Source of the DNA: Oligoflexia bacterium | GTDB taxonomy: Bacteria; Bdellovibrionota; UBA1018; CAIMNF01 | Length of the DNA stretch: 24,778 nt | Assembly (NCBI GenBank): GCA_903842755.1 | Contig: CAIMNF010000046.1 | Span: 1-24,778 of the forward strand | Direction: 5' to 3' | In this document: in pieces, positions 12,456 to 22,200 of the stretch | Position numbering within the stretch: position 1 is the first letter of the stretch | How the letters are laid out: each line of letters starts with the position of its first letter | The notes under the pieces: model-generated | Seen by the model: only the letters and a program-made list of their open reading frames with translations | Databases searched by the model: none | What the model was told of the DNA's origin: nothing | Translations under genes and position numbers: made by a program

Positions 12456-13795
12456 TTTTTTCCTCGGTAAAGAAACAAGTAAAGCGGATCATCGAGGCGA
12501 ACTCCAAAGAAGATATAAAAATAATTTTCTTTCTCAGTCGCAGTTGATCCTGCCGGAATGGCCGAACCCCCAAGGCTTACATCGGACGGCTGGACGGGGG
12601 TTCCCGTAAATTTTAAATTATACGATTGCACTGAATACCCTCCCTCCAGCACCCAGCGTTTAAGAAAAGGAATAAAATCAAAATAAAACAGTAGCGTGGT
12701 ACCGAGTTTATATTCCATTGCGGTTGAGCCACTGGATTGCCCCCGCGAGGAGGGATTGGTCGCCGATCCGTCCGTTACACTGAGCAATGGAAAATAATTA
12801 AACTCAAAAAAGAACCGTTGTAAAGCAAACCACCGATGTGCGCCTTCGGTAGGCTTCCAGGTTCCGTCGACCAACTCCACATTTAGTTTTAGACCCAACC
12901 CAAATCCAGAATACACAGAACTTAATAAACTTTCGTCCGTATTGTCGGTTACAAAAGAGTTATTCAGGATGCCTAAGTGGGGAGCAAATCTGAGACAATT
13001 CCAAAGCTTACCAAACGGATAATATAGGCTTAGTTCAGAGACACTACTATTGGTCGTCACTAATGTTCCAGAGTAAGTAGACGTGGGATAAGTCCCGCCG
13101 TGTGAATCGTACTCGATTCCTAAAGGAAAATAATCGGTGTAATACGCAAAGTGCAGAGAGGTGAATTGATAAGGCGCGGGCTCTTTTGCGCCGTTGGTCG
13201 GATAACGCAAACTGTTGGTCGAAGTGGTGGTTACGAGTTTGCCTTTGGAGAGACCAAGGGTTAGATCAAGATATCCTGGTTTCTTGGTTTCGTCTTTTTC
13301 GGGAGGGGGCTCGGGCCGCATAAAATTAGAGCTTCCTTTTTTATCGCTCGAAGCTGCGCTCATTGGTTCGCTCATGGCTACCGCAAGATCGCCCACGTGG
13401 GGGTATTTCACAATCGACTCACGGTCAATTTGAACTAAAAGCATACGCTGGCCGTTGATGGTTTGTTCAGCAGAAATTTTTCCAGTCGCAATCATTTCGA
13501 CACGTGTTCCGCGGGTGCGGACAAAAAGAATTTCCGTGTCGCTGGAAAAGGATTGGTCTCCGAGCGGAACAAAGGCAATTCCTTCGTCTTCGCGCTCAAT
13601 GCGAAGGGCGCTTTTAACAAGCTCGTCGAGCTTAGGCGCCAATTTTTTGTTCACTTCTGGGGCTTCAACCGCGTTTGGCGCACCCCCTGGTTCAGCATAA
13701 ACGGCGCGACCGAAAAACACAAAAGCGGCAATTAAAATCAAAACAAATAAATTCAATGGTTTATGTTTAATTGGGTCGATTGGGATTGCGCTCAC
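12452..13795 (-). CDS. putative outer-membrane beta-barrel protein with N-terminal periplasmic domain
   Basis: Unrecognised family. A signal peptide (KPLNLFVLILIAAFVFFGRAVYA) leads to a soluble region of about 130 residues with beta strands (FVRTRGTRVEMIATGKI, MLLVQIDRESIVKYPHVGDLAV). A charged Pro/Glu/Lys linker follows, then about 270 residues of alternating aromatic strands (LDLTLGLS, SLHFAYYTDYFPLGIEY, SELSLYYPFG, FFFEFNYFPL, GTTLLFYFDFIPF, YFYIFFGVRLDDPLYLFLY) typical of a barrel. The frame extends upstream to a GTG at 13831. GTG at 13795 is preferred because it gives a normal signal-peptide length, but neither has a good Shine-Dalgarno. It is the first gene of the operon with the VWA protein (ATGA overlap) and biotin ligase. 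Confidence 0.7.
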   Translation of the reverse strand: MSAIPIDPIKHKPLNLFVLILIAAFVFFGRAVYAEPGGAPNAVEAPEVNKKLAPKLDELVKSALRIEREDEGIAFVPLGDQSFSSDTEILFVRTRGTRVEMIATGKISAEQTINGQRMLLVQIDRESIVKYPHVGDLAVAMSEPMSAASSDKKGSSNFMRPEPPPEKDETKKPGYLDLTLGLSKGKLVTTTSTNSLRYPTNGAKEPAPYQFTSLHFAYYTDYFPLGIEYDSHGGTYPTSTYSGTLVTTNSSVSELSLYYPFGKLWNCLRFAPHLGILNNSFVTDNTDESLLSSVYSGFGLGLKLNVELVDGTWKPTEGAHRWFALQRFFFEFNYFPLLSVTDGSATNPSSRGQSSGSTAMEYKLGTTLLFYFDFIPFLKRWVLEGGYSVQSYNLKFTGTPVQPSDVSLGGSAIPAGSTATEKENYFYIFFGVRLDDPLYLFLYRGKK

Positions 13796-13902
13796 CTTTA
13801 AAATATAACCTCTGTGTCGCCGCAACCGCACTTGTTTATTTAAGTTCTTTCAAGCTTTTACCGATCTGAGCACCAAGGAAAGGACCATACAAATGCGCTG
13901 GG

Positions 13903-13931
13903 TTGACCGGGACCACTTAATAGAATACAAT
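13903..13931 (+). promoter_or_regulatory. strong sigma-70-type promoter of the giant lipoprotein operon
   Basis: TTGACC (13903-13908), 17-nt spacer, TACAAT (13926-13931), each 5 of 6 to consensus. Transcription would start near 13938, giving a leader of about 43 nt with GGGGG (13971-13975) ahead of the ATG at 13981. Confidence 0.75.
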
Positions 13932-13955
13932 TATAGTCAGGTACTTATAATTGTA
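13926..13955. promoter_or_regulatory. operator-like inverted repeat over the promoter
   Basis: TACAATTATA (13926-13935), 10-nt spacer, TATAATTGTA (13946-13955): a perfect 10+10 inverted repeat. The left arm contains the -10 box and the spacer contains the likely start point. Arm centres are 20 bp apart, about two helical turns, fitting a dimeric regulator. Confidence 0.65.
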
Positions 13956-13980
13956 CCGTGCTCGTGCAATGGGGGAAAAA

Positions 13981-16900
13981 ATGGTTAGCAGAAAGAATAG
14001 CACCACAATAGCTGTTGCGTTCGTTGCGTGCGTACACCTTTCAGGATGCAACTCGGAGCCTGGGTTTCAGGGGGGGTTGATTCCACAGAACTTTGAAGGG
14101 ATTACGACGATTCAGGCGATTTCGCCAAGTTCAATTCAACTCAGCTGGGCCGCAGATCCAACTGCACAACTGTACAACATTTACGACTCTACCGATAATA
14201 CTGCTTTTCTTCAAACCGTAAATACCACGGTCATCTTTAGCCCATCGCAACAGTTAGGCACCTACAATTATTCAGTTACGGCCATGACTCCAAATGGCGA
14301 AAGCGGAAATAGAACGGAATATTCCTCCGTATCGCTCTTGCCGCATTTCAACTTTGGGGCAACCGCAACTGTTAGCGCACTAAGTAATACACAAATTAAA
14401 ATCAATTGGCCCGGACAACCTTCCGTCACCTATAAATTTTATCAAGCGCTAAAGCACGCCAGCGGTGCAGAGGACTGGCAAGCCTTCTCCTCTTCCAGTG
14501 ATAGTAGCCCTGGCGATAGCTCGATCGTCATTAGTAACCTCGTTGAGGGTCAGGAATATTGCTTTGTAGGAATTGCGGCCTATTCCGACGGTACCTCCGA
14601 TGGACCTGATGGAAATCCGCTAAACACTTCACAAAGCGCAAGCCTCCAACTTCAAGCAGAAGCAGGTTATGTGGGTGGGCAAGCTGTTTCTTCTCAGTAC
14701 TTAAGTAGCGTCGTGCACGCAAACGAAAAGTGTGCAAGAACTCCCTCCAGTAATTCTGCGTCCATGACTGGAATCAGCGTTTTTTCGCCAAAAGCGTCAC
14801 TTTCCCTAAATCCAACGTTTAATGTCGTCAACACAAGCGGCTCTGACACAACGATTACAACTGCTGTTTATCGAGTTAATCCAAGCTCGCCAACGGCAGA
14901 TTTTGTAGGCTCTATTGCGGGTAACGGAACTTTTCAATCGACGCTGACCCACACGCCAGGCGCTTATCAATATTATGCAATTGCTACCAAAAATATATCC
15001 CCTTCGGTCCAGCCTCAAGTCCGAATCGAACTTACCGTAGGAACGACGACCGGAACTGAAACGAATTTACAGACCGTCTACGTAAGAAACTTTCTTTCGC
15101 CCGTCGCGACTCCTGCGAATCCCCTTTCACCGAACTTAGCGGCCGGGGAAGACACTGGATATTACCCAAACAAGCTTTCCGGTGGTTTTGGTGCGCAATC
15201 GGCCGGATCGGCCGTAGCGATGGGTGATTTTAATTGTGATGGAAAAATGGATGTTGCGGTTGGAATACCCAATGCGATGACCGTTGCTGCAGACGGAGTC
15301 CCTTCTCAGCTTGGAGAAGTCATCATTTACTATGATGTTCAACAGGCCGACGGTGGGACACCCGATATCTCCAACCCAAACACACGATACCAGGTCATTC
15401 AATTTGACTTGACGTCAACTTACGGCGATCCCTCTCGAAACTTACGTTTGGGAACTTCCTTATATGTAGACAATTTTAATGGAGATACTCAAGCCACGAA
15501 CCAAGTTCCGCTCGGAGGTCCACCCGCATGGGCAAACAATTCAAGCTTTCGGTGCGATGACTTAGTGATTGGGTCAGGTCTTGGGCCGTTTTTTGTTCTT
15601 TATGGAAAAAGAGATTTGAACAACCCAAGCACGAGCAGTCCCGTGAGCGGCAACAATGATGATGGGTTTGGGGGCGGGCTCAATTTTAGCAATAACGTCA
15701 CGATTAACAACCCATCCCCTTGTTCGTCGACCACTAACGTTTGCGCACCTACGGTCTACCTATTTGAAAATAATAACACTTTCCTTCAAAGCTCTGCGAT
15801 GACGAGTGGTGATTATAACGGAGACGGCTACGCTGACCTAGCCGTGGGCGTTCTGGGACAAGGGGTGTGGGTTTTTAGGGGTTCCAACTACGGCCTGATT
15901 CCGCCACTTTCTAACTCAAACACGACATTTAGTACCGGTGCTTATGTCGGATTTAGTCAAATTACGTCATTTGGGACTGGCGCTTCTGCCCTTAATGCTA
16001 GCGGAAATGGAGCATTTAAAGCGTTAAGTCTGGGAACAATTGCAAACTCTTACTATGATTTTGCATCACGACGAGTGAGAGATCGACTCATTGTTGCATC
16101 AAGTGCGCCCAACTTTGTTTACTCCTGCAATGCCACGGGAACCAATGATGGAACTTTTTTTAGCGGCACTGCTTATATCGCTTCCAATGAAGCCTTTACA
16201 ATTTCGGCTACCCCGTCCCCCGGGGCAGCATGGGGCACATCGACAGGGGGCCAATCACCCTCAACCACATCGACTTGGGATTGCTCGCTGACCCTTAAGG
16301 CACCTGGTGGTGGCGTATTCGGAGTCGCGATGACCAATATTAAAAACGCGCTCAATTACTCGACCGACTATTTGTGCGAAAATGGAAATTTAAATCCGCT
16401 TCCTAGTTCCTCGGGTATTAGTACGGGCTGCCAAGTTTATCCGGCGACCTTTATTCAAACGGCTAGTCCTCCTACTTTAAACCGCTCCGCCGAAGGATGG
16501 CGACTTGGCTTGCCTGGCGCCGTAGCCATTAGTTGGGTTTCAAGCTTAACTAGCCCGCAAAATAGTACTGGAAATGTCTACCTCTACTATGCATTAGCAA
16601 ATCCTGACTCCTCTACATTTTCAAGCAGCACTCAGAACTGCGCAAATGCAAGCACCTACCCCTATTATACCCATTACGGAAAGTCAGCGGGAAACACCTA
16701 TATCCCGCTTCGGGATTATAATGGCTGCGTCCTGAATAATTACATGAACAGCTTATTGAATCCTAACACCTTTACCCCTATTTTAAATGATCCCTGCAGC
16801 CTTTCTGCGAGTGGAGAGAATTGCTCGATTCAAAAAATTAATCACCCAAACCCTTCACTGTTGGGTGGATTCGGTTTAACTTTGGGCTCATTCCCCGGCA

Positions 16901-19254
16901 ATTCCAGCGCAACGAATTACCAAAGTACTCTGCTTGCAGGCGCCGCGCCCTATACCTCCACAAAAATTGGAAATACGACCTATACCAATGTAGGTACGGT
17001 TCAAATTTTCGAACAAAATCTGCAAGAAAACCCGGTTTCGGTCTGCCAGCTTGATTCAAGTAGCGCATGTTCAAGCATTGCCAATATTCGGTATTCCGAC
17101 GGTTTCGCAAACAACCTGACCTTTAGTTTGGATTATTCTATGCCAAATTTGCAGTCCAACATTAATTTTGGTTTAGGGGGAATTGTCGGTGGTCCAACAT
17201 TCCCAGGCGCGGGCGGTTTAAGTTACAATACTTCGTCAGATATTTTAGTGGGCGCACCTGGATACACCGCCATCTATAATCCGCCCGCCATTGGAGCTAG
17301 TCCAAGCCCAAGTCCAATTAGCATCGTCGATAATGGGGCTGGATTTCTGTTTTTCTCTCTTGAAGGAAATTACAGAACTTACCAGGAAAATTATCCTTCC
17401 ACGGTAATCAGTCCTTGGCACACACTGACCGCGAATACTTCGCCAGAAAATAATCTGCGCTACCACGAGGCCGTTTCGCTCGGTAACTTAATTAATCATG
17501 GGATTGACTCGGTTGCGGTCCGAATTAGCCAAGGCACTAATAATTATATTAACATTATCAATGGAAGTAGTTCTTCCATTTCATTAGATCGAACATCCAC
17601 CTCGACGCTTACCGTAACCGGAGATCCTACCGCCGGGTACAGAATTGTACCCGTAGGCAATATTGTACAAAACGGAAGCTATCCTGCATTTTTAATTACC
17701 GCCGCAAACAAAATGTATCTTTATTTTAGCTCCGTGTCCGGGATTATTTTAGGAACACCGTCCGCGTTTAGTGCGGCTGGACTCCCCCGAAGCTTTGGGA
17801 ATAATGTCAACTGCAGTACCGCTAAACCGTGTTTTGATTTTAGTGACGGCACGTTATTTAATAGTGAACAAATTGGGCAGGCCGACACATATCTTAATAC
17901 CTTAAGAAACATCGTTCACGGCGACTTTAACGGTGACGGTTACGACGACATTGCAATCGGATTTAACACTCAAACTACAATCAAAGGCACGGGAACAACG
18001 ACCTATCCTTCGAGCTTAGAATCTCAAGGTCGCGTGATGATTTTTTATGGAGGCGCGAATAATGGAATCCAAACCCAAGCGGATTCGAGCGGGGACACCT
18101 TAAATGGTACTTATCCGCTCACGCCAAGTTACTTTTGGACCTATGGGGTGACGGCGGCGACCGCACCTTGCGATGGATTGCTCCCTTCAGATCCGAACCA
18201 CACGCCGTGCCTAATTCAAATGATCTACGGGCAAAGTACAGATACTAGCTTTGGAAGAACACTCGCGGCCGTACCGGTAGGAACTTGTAATGGATTCACC
18301 GTAAGTGCACTTGTCGTTGCCAGCGACACTTCAGCGTCTGGTTCAAATTTGTATGCATATTATCCAACTTGTCTCTCCACCAATGGGAGTGTGACTGGTT
18401 TATTTGATAATGGAACTCCAACGGTGCTTGACTCCTCGTCTAACACGGGGCTCGGAACAAGTTTAACAGCGGTAAATGGCTTATTGGGTGGCACAAATGC
18501 TTCGATTACCACACACTTAATGGCCACAGAATCTTACTTTTTAAATAACGGTGGCTCCATTACGCGCTCGTATAAATTACACATTTATCCTGTTAATTCG
18601 TCGCCCAACTCAAATTCAATTAGCGGATGCAGCATTTCAGGGACTACAGTGAGCGCGGCAACCATTGCTCACAATAGCATTGGACAAGCAAGCAACGTTA
18701 GTCCCGCTGCAAATTACTGCGGCGCGGGTGTGATTGATTACTCTTCTTCGCCGCTCGTGACGGGCGCTGCGTATGATGTGGGTTTTGGTGTAGGTGCAGT
18801 CGCGGCGGGCGACATCAATGGAGACGGCTTTGCAGACTATGCAGTCAGTTTTTCAAAACTACCCTTGAGCACAACATTAAGTAGTCAACCGATTGTGGAG
18901 GCCGGAGCGGTAGAATTTCTATTTGGGAGCAGCCATGGATTGCAATTCAAAACAAATAATGCGCCCACACTGCCTAGTCAAACGGCCTCTTGCTATCAAA
19001 ACGACATCTCGGGACAAACAACCTGTAATCCGACCTTAGTTTATTTGCCTTCGAGTTCAGGGACTGTGCCGGGATCGGGGCGATATGGGGCTTATGATCG
19101 TGTATTTTTATCACCTTATTCCTATTTAGATTTTAGCGGAATTGGCAAAGGAATGAGTTCATCACTTTTGATTGGTTCGCCGGGAAGGGACACCACTAAT
19201 GCCCTTGTTTCGCAGCGAATTTTAAACGCAGGGGTATTCTATGTTCTTCCATAA
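13981..19254 (+). CDS. giant FG-GAP repeat lipoprotein 1 (1757 aa)
   Basis: Large exported lipoprotein. The ATG at 13981 follows GGGGGAAAAA and gives MVSRKNSTTIAVAF, then lipobox LSGC with the lipidated Cys at 23. The frame upstream to 13951 lies in the operator and is excluded. Residues about 38-230 look like two fibronectin III-type domains (SSIQLSWAADPTAQLYNIYD; TQIKINWPGQPSVTYKFYQA). Four clear FG-GAP/integrin-alpha-type calcium loops follow: GDFNCDGKMDVAVG (415), GDYNGDGYADLAVG (610), GDFNGDGYDDIAIG (1314) and GDINGDGFADYAVS (1610), with long Ser/Thr/Asn-rich stretches between. Such repeats fold as beta-propeller blades binding Ca2+ and often other proteins or glycans. Asn at +2 after Cys would favour the outer membrane. 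The role is probably surface adhesion or recognition (inference). The 3' end overlaps the next gene by 14 nt. Confidence 0.85.
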   Translation: MVSRKNSTTIAVAFVACVHLSGCNSEPGFQGGLIPQNFEGITTIQAISPSSIQLSWAADPTAQLYNIYDSTDNTAFLQTVNTTVIFSPSQQLGTYNYSVTAMTPNGESGNRTEYSSVSLLPHFNFGATATVSALSNTQIKINWPGQPSVTYKFYQALKHASGAEDWQAFSSSSDSSPGDSSIVISNLVEGQEYCFVGIAAYSDGTSDGPDGNPLNTSQSASLQLQAEAGYVGGQAVSSQYLSSVVHANEKCARTPSSNSASMTGISVFSPKASLSLNPTFNVVNTSGSDTTITTAVYRVNPSSPTADFVGSIAGNGTFQSTLTHTPGAYQYYAIATKNISPSVQPQVRIELTVGTTTGTETNLQTVYVRNFLSPVATPANPLSPNLAAGEDTGYYPNKLSGGFGAQSAGSAVAMGDFNCDGKMDVAVGIPNAMTVAADGVPSQLGEVIIYYDVQQADGGTPDISNPNTRYQVIQFDLTSTYGDPSRNLRLGTSLYVDNFNGDTQATNQVPLGGPPAWANNSSFRCDDLVIGSGLGPFFVLYGKRDLNNPSTSSPVSGNNDDGFGGGLNFSNNVTINNPSPCSSTTNVCAPTVYLFENNNTFLQSSAMTSGDYNGDGYADLAVGVLGQGVWVFRGSNYGLIPPLSNSNTTFSTGAYVGFSQITSFGTGASALNASGNGAFKALSLGTIANSYYDFASRRVRDRLIVASSAPNFVYSCNATGTNDGTFFSGTAYIASNEAFTISATPSPGAAWGTSTGGQSPSTTSTWDCSLTLKAPGGGVFGVAMTNIKNALNYSTDYLCENGNLNPLPSSSGISTGCQVYPATFIQTASPPTLNRSAEGWRLGLPGAVAISWVSSLTSPQNSTGNVYLYYALANPDSSTFSSSTQNCANASTYPYYTHYGKSAGNTYIPLRDYNGCVLNNYMNSLLNPNTFTPILNDPCSLSASGENCSIQKINHPNPSLLGGFGLTLGSFPGNSSATNYQSTLLAGAAPYTSTKIGNTTYTNVGTVQIFEQNLQENPVSVCQLDSSSACSSIANIRYSDGFANNLTFSLDYSMPNLQSNINFGLGGIVGGPTFPGAGGLSYNTSSDILVGAPGYTAIYNPPAIGASPSPSPISIVDNGAGFLFFSLEGNYRTYQENYPSTVISPWHTLTANTSPENNLRYHEAVSLGNLINHGIDSVAVRISQGTNNYINIINGSSSSISLDRTSTSTLTVTGDPTAGYRIVPVGNIVQNGSYPAFLITAANKMYLYFSSVSGIILGTPSAFSAAGLPRSFGNNVNCSTAKPCFDFSDGTLFNSEQIGQADTYLNTLRNIVHGDFNGDGYDDIAIGFNTQTTIKGTGTTTYPSSLESQGRVMIFYGGANNGIQTQADSSGDTLNGTYPLTPSYFWTYGVTAATAPCDGLLPSDPNHTPCLIQMIYGQSTDTSFGRTLAAVPVGTCNGFTVSALVVASDTSASGSNLYAYYPTCLSTNGSVTGLFDNGTPTVLDSSSNTGLGTSLTAVNGLLGGTNASITTHLMATESYFLNNGGSITRSYKLHIYPVNSSPNSNSISGCSISGTTVSAATIAHNSIGQASNVSPAANYCGAGVIDYSSSPLVTGAAYDVGFGVGAVAAGDINGDGFADYAVSFSKLPLSTTLSSQPIVEAGAVEFLFGSSHGLQFKTNNAPTLPSQTASCYQNDISGQTTCNPTLVYLPSSSGTVPGSGRYGAYDRVFLSPYSYLDFSGIGKGMSSSLLIGSPGRDTTNALVSQRILNAGVFYVLP

Positions 19255-22200
19255 AAAATATATAAAAAATACGGCCTTTGGATTAGCCTTCGCGGGGAGC
19301 TTAATTCTGGCCGGTTGTTCCCAACAGATTACCGCCGGAAGCTTACAAGTTCCGTTTCAAGGACTCACTTCGGCGGTTGCGGATGGTCCGACAACAATTA
19401 TGTTAGATTGGACGACGGTACCTTCGTGTAACAATTATGAAATACACCGTGTAACTGCAAACAATACAGACAATGCCCCCCTAGGAACGACGTCTATTCC
19501 ACCATATACCGTTAACAATGCATTACACCCAGGTACGGTTCAGGACGATAGCACGTACATTTTTTCCGTAAGCTGTGTCACCTCTTCTGGAACTACGGGC
19601 GGAGACGTGACCCAAACGGTAACCACGTGGTCGCAGTTTAGCGGAAATTTAACTTCTGCGATTGATGCGCAAACAGGGCGAACCCCTACGCTCATTTTAA
19701 ATTGGAATTATTCTCAAACGGCGCAAACGAAGTTTATTATTTATGCGCAGCCTCAAATTCCCTCAAACAATGCAACGACCTTTCATGCGTTAGCTAACTG
19801 GTGGTTTAATAATGTGAATGCCAGTGGCTACGGAACAGCACCTCAACCCACAAATGATGCCGTTGAGATTTGCTCTGTTACTGGAACGAATACCGTACGC
19901 TTGGGCACCAACCCTGGACAATGCGATACCAGCCAATTAACTCCAGGCAATTTTTATAATTTTAAAGTTGTAGCCCTGTACCCCGATGGAACTTATTCCG
20001 TGGATATTCAGGGAAATGGGGTGACAGCTCAGCTCCCTGGAAGTTTTTCGGCACAACCTTGTACCATCACATCAACGGGTCTAGGTCCGGATGCAATTCA
20101 TTCCTACTTGTTTTTACAATGTAACGCCTCACAAATTGCGGCGGCTTGCAACGGCGGCAACTTTTCAGTACGCGCTTATCAAACAATTTCCGGATCCCGT
20201 GTTCCTATCTCTGATACAGGTACGGGTGGATTGCTGCGATTAGACCCGCAAATTTCCTTTGGCCAGGGAAACGATCGGGTCGTTCAAAACATGGACATTG
20301 AATATAGCTGTACCACAGGAGCTACCGTTCAAAGTACGATTGTCCGTTATGACGGACTTCCCAATGGAAGCAGTACCAATGGAGTTAACCCAAATCCGCC
20401 TACCCTAAAATTTTCAAACTCTTATTTGGACGTCGCCTCGAGCGAAGCGGCAGGAACTGCTCCAGGGAAGTTTGGAAGCGGCCCCATGGTGATCGGCGAT
20501 TTTGATTGCGATGGAAAACCGGATTTGGCCGTGGGCTTGCCCAATTATTCGTTTTCGCAGGCTCCCTACTTTAGCCAACAACCCCATACGGGCTTAGTGA
20601 AAGTTTATTATGACTATACCAACCCCATTTATAATTCTTCACACCAAAATGTCCAATACCTTAGCTTTAGGGATTTTGGCGAACCGACTCTTACTTGGAC
20701 TTACGCTCCTAGCGGCGTCCAATTTGGATATTCGCTGGCAGCCGGTAACATCAATCGAGACGTTTTTGACGTCAGTGGAAAAGGGATTGGTCCCTACAAC
20801 AGCTGTGACGACTTAATTGTAGGCGCACCAGGAAACGAAGAAGTGTATGTCTTTTTTGGAAATCCCCAACGCTTCCAACAACCGCTTGATTCTAGCTCGA
20901 TTCCACACAATATTTCCACGTGTTCGGGTGCCTTTAACAACTCAATTTGTAACGTCGTAAAACTAGTCCCTGATGATTTCAACGTATTAAAAATTGATGA
21001 CTCTGATATTTACTCTGGAAATACGAATTGGGGGGCCAATAACGGGGCTTCCGGGTATGTGACTCACGCCGGTTTTGGAAATACGGTTGCCTACATCGGC
21101 GACTTTAATGCCGATGGGTATGGCGATATTGCTGTGGGTGCGCCAAACGCTGCTTGGGACGGATGGGTCCAACAAGGGTATGACGAAACAACTCAAAACC
21201 TTAAAATTACCGCCCAAACCTTAAATAGTGTTGGTGCTATTTATGTTTACTTTGGCGGCCCCCAAGGGATTACCAATGTAAATATAGGGGCCACCAATTA
21301 TGACTTGTCCTCGCTAAGCGTCCCGTACATTAAGGCGTACCCTCCGATTCCACAAGCGGGCATGCACTTTGGTTCGGCAATTTCATCCGGTGGACATATT
21401 GCAAATCATTTGCCTGTGCCTGTGACGATGGATGCGTATAATCATATCATTCTGGCAGAAGGCAGCGACTTCGTGGTGAGCGCGCCTAACTTTTCTTACA
21501 ATCCAACTTCGGTTCCCCAACCGCTTACTGCTGCTACTCCTTGGACACCTACTGGTAGTTCGGTTGATCCTGTTGTTCAACAAAATGGAAGTTTAGAGCC
21601 GAACTTATTGTCGACGGTTACGGGTCAACCTGCAGGCCTGGCGATGATCACTGCTCCGTTGAACGGCGCTTGGTATGGAGCGCCCTGGCCCGCTGGATCA
21701 CCCATGCCAACACCTAGCAATTCGCATCTTGCCGCAAGCACAGGGATTGCGTTTGCTTATTTAGGTCGCTCCTCGTTTACCTCTTACAAGTTACAATTTG
21801 ATGCCACTCTTTGCCCGGACGCACAGGCAATCCCGTTTAATGTGAGCAATTCTTCTGCAGGAACGGACATCTTGCTTTCTACACTTTTGCCAACACTCAA
21901 TAGCGCGTTAGCCACATTTCAAAATGGGAGTCCCTGCTGGACCCTTGCCCGGAGCGCTTTGCCCGCGCCTACTCCGACCGCACTTGAAAATCCGCGCGAA
22001 TCTTTTTATAACTGTGGGAGCCGCGGAAATCCGTACGGTACAGGTACACCGGGTTCGCAGTCCCATAGCAATCTCAATCCACCGCAAAGCGGATCTGTCC
22101 TTCACAACTCTTGCTTAGCTGGCCGAAACAATTTTTCAGTGATTTATCCTGAATTAAACACCGCGGATCACGCCGTAACTTTATTTGGAAGCTCAGTGGC

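Noticed and set aside
11338..13735. Several plus-strand ORFs of 64-101 aa over the VWA and barrel genes
   Set aside because: They are antisense frames of strongly supported minus-strand genes, rich in Ser/Arg as expected for shadows.
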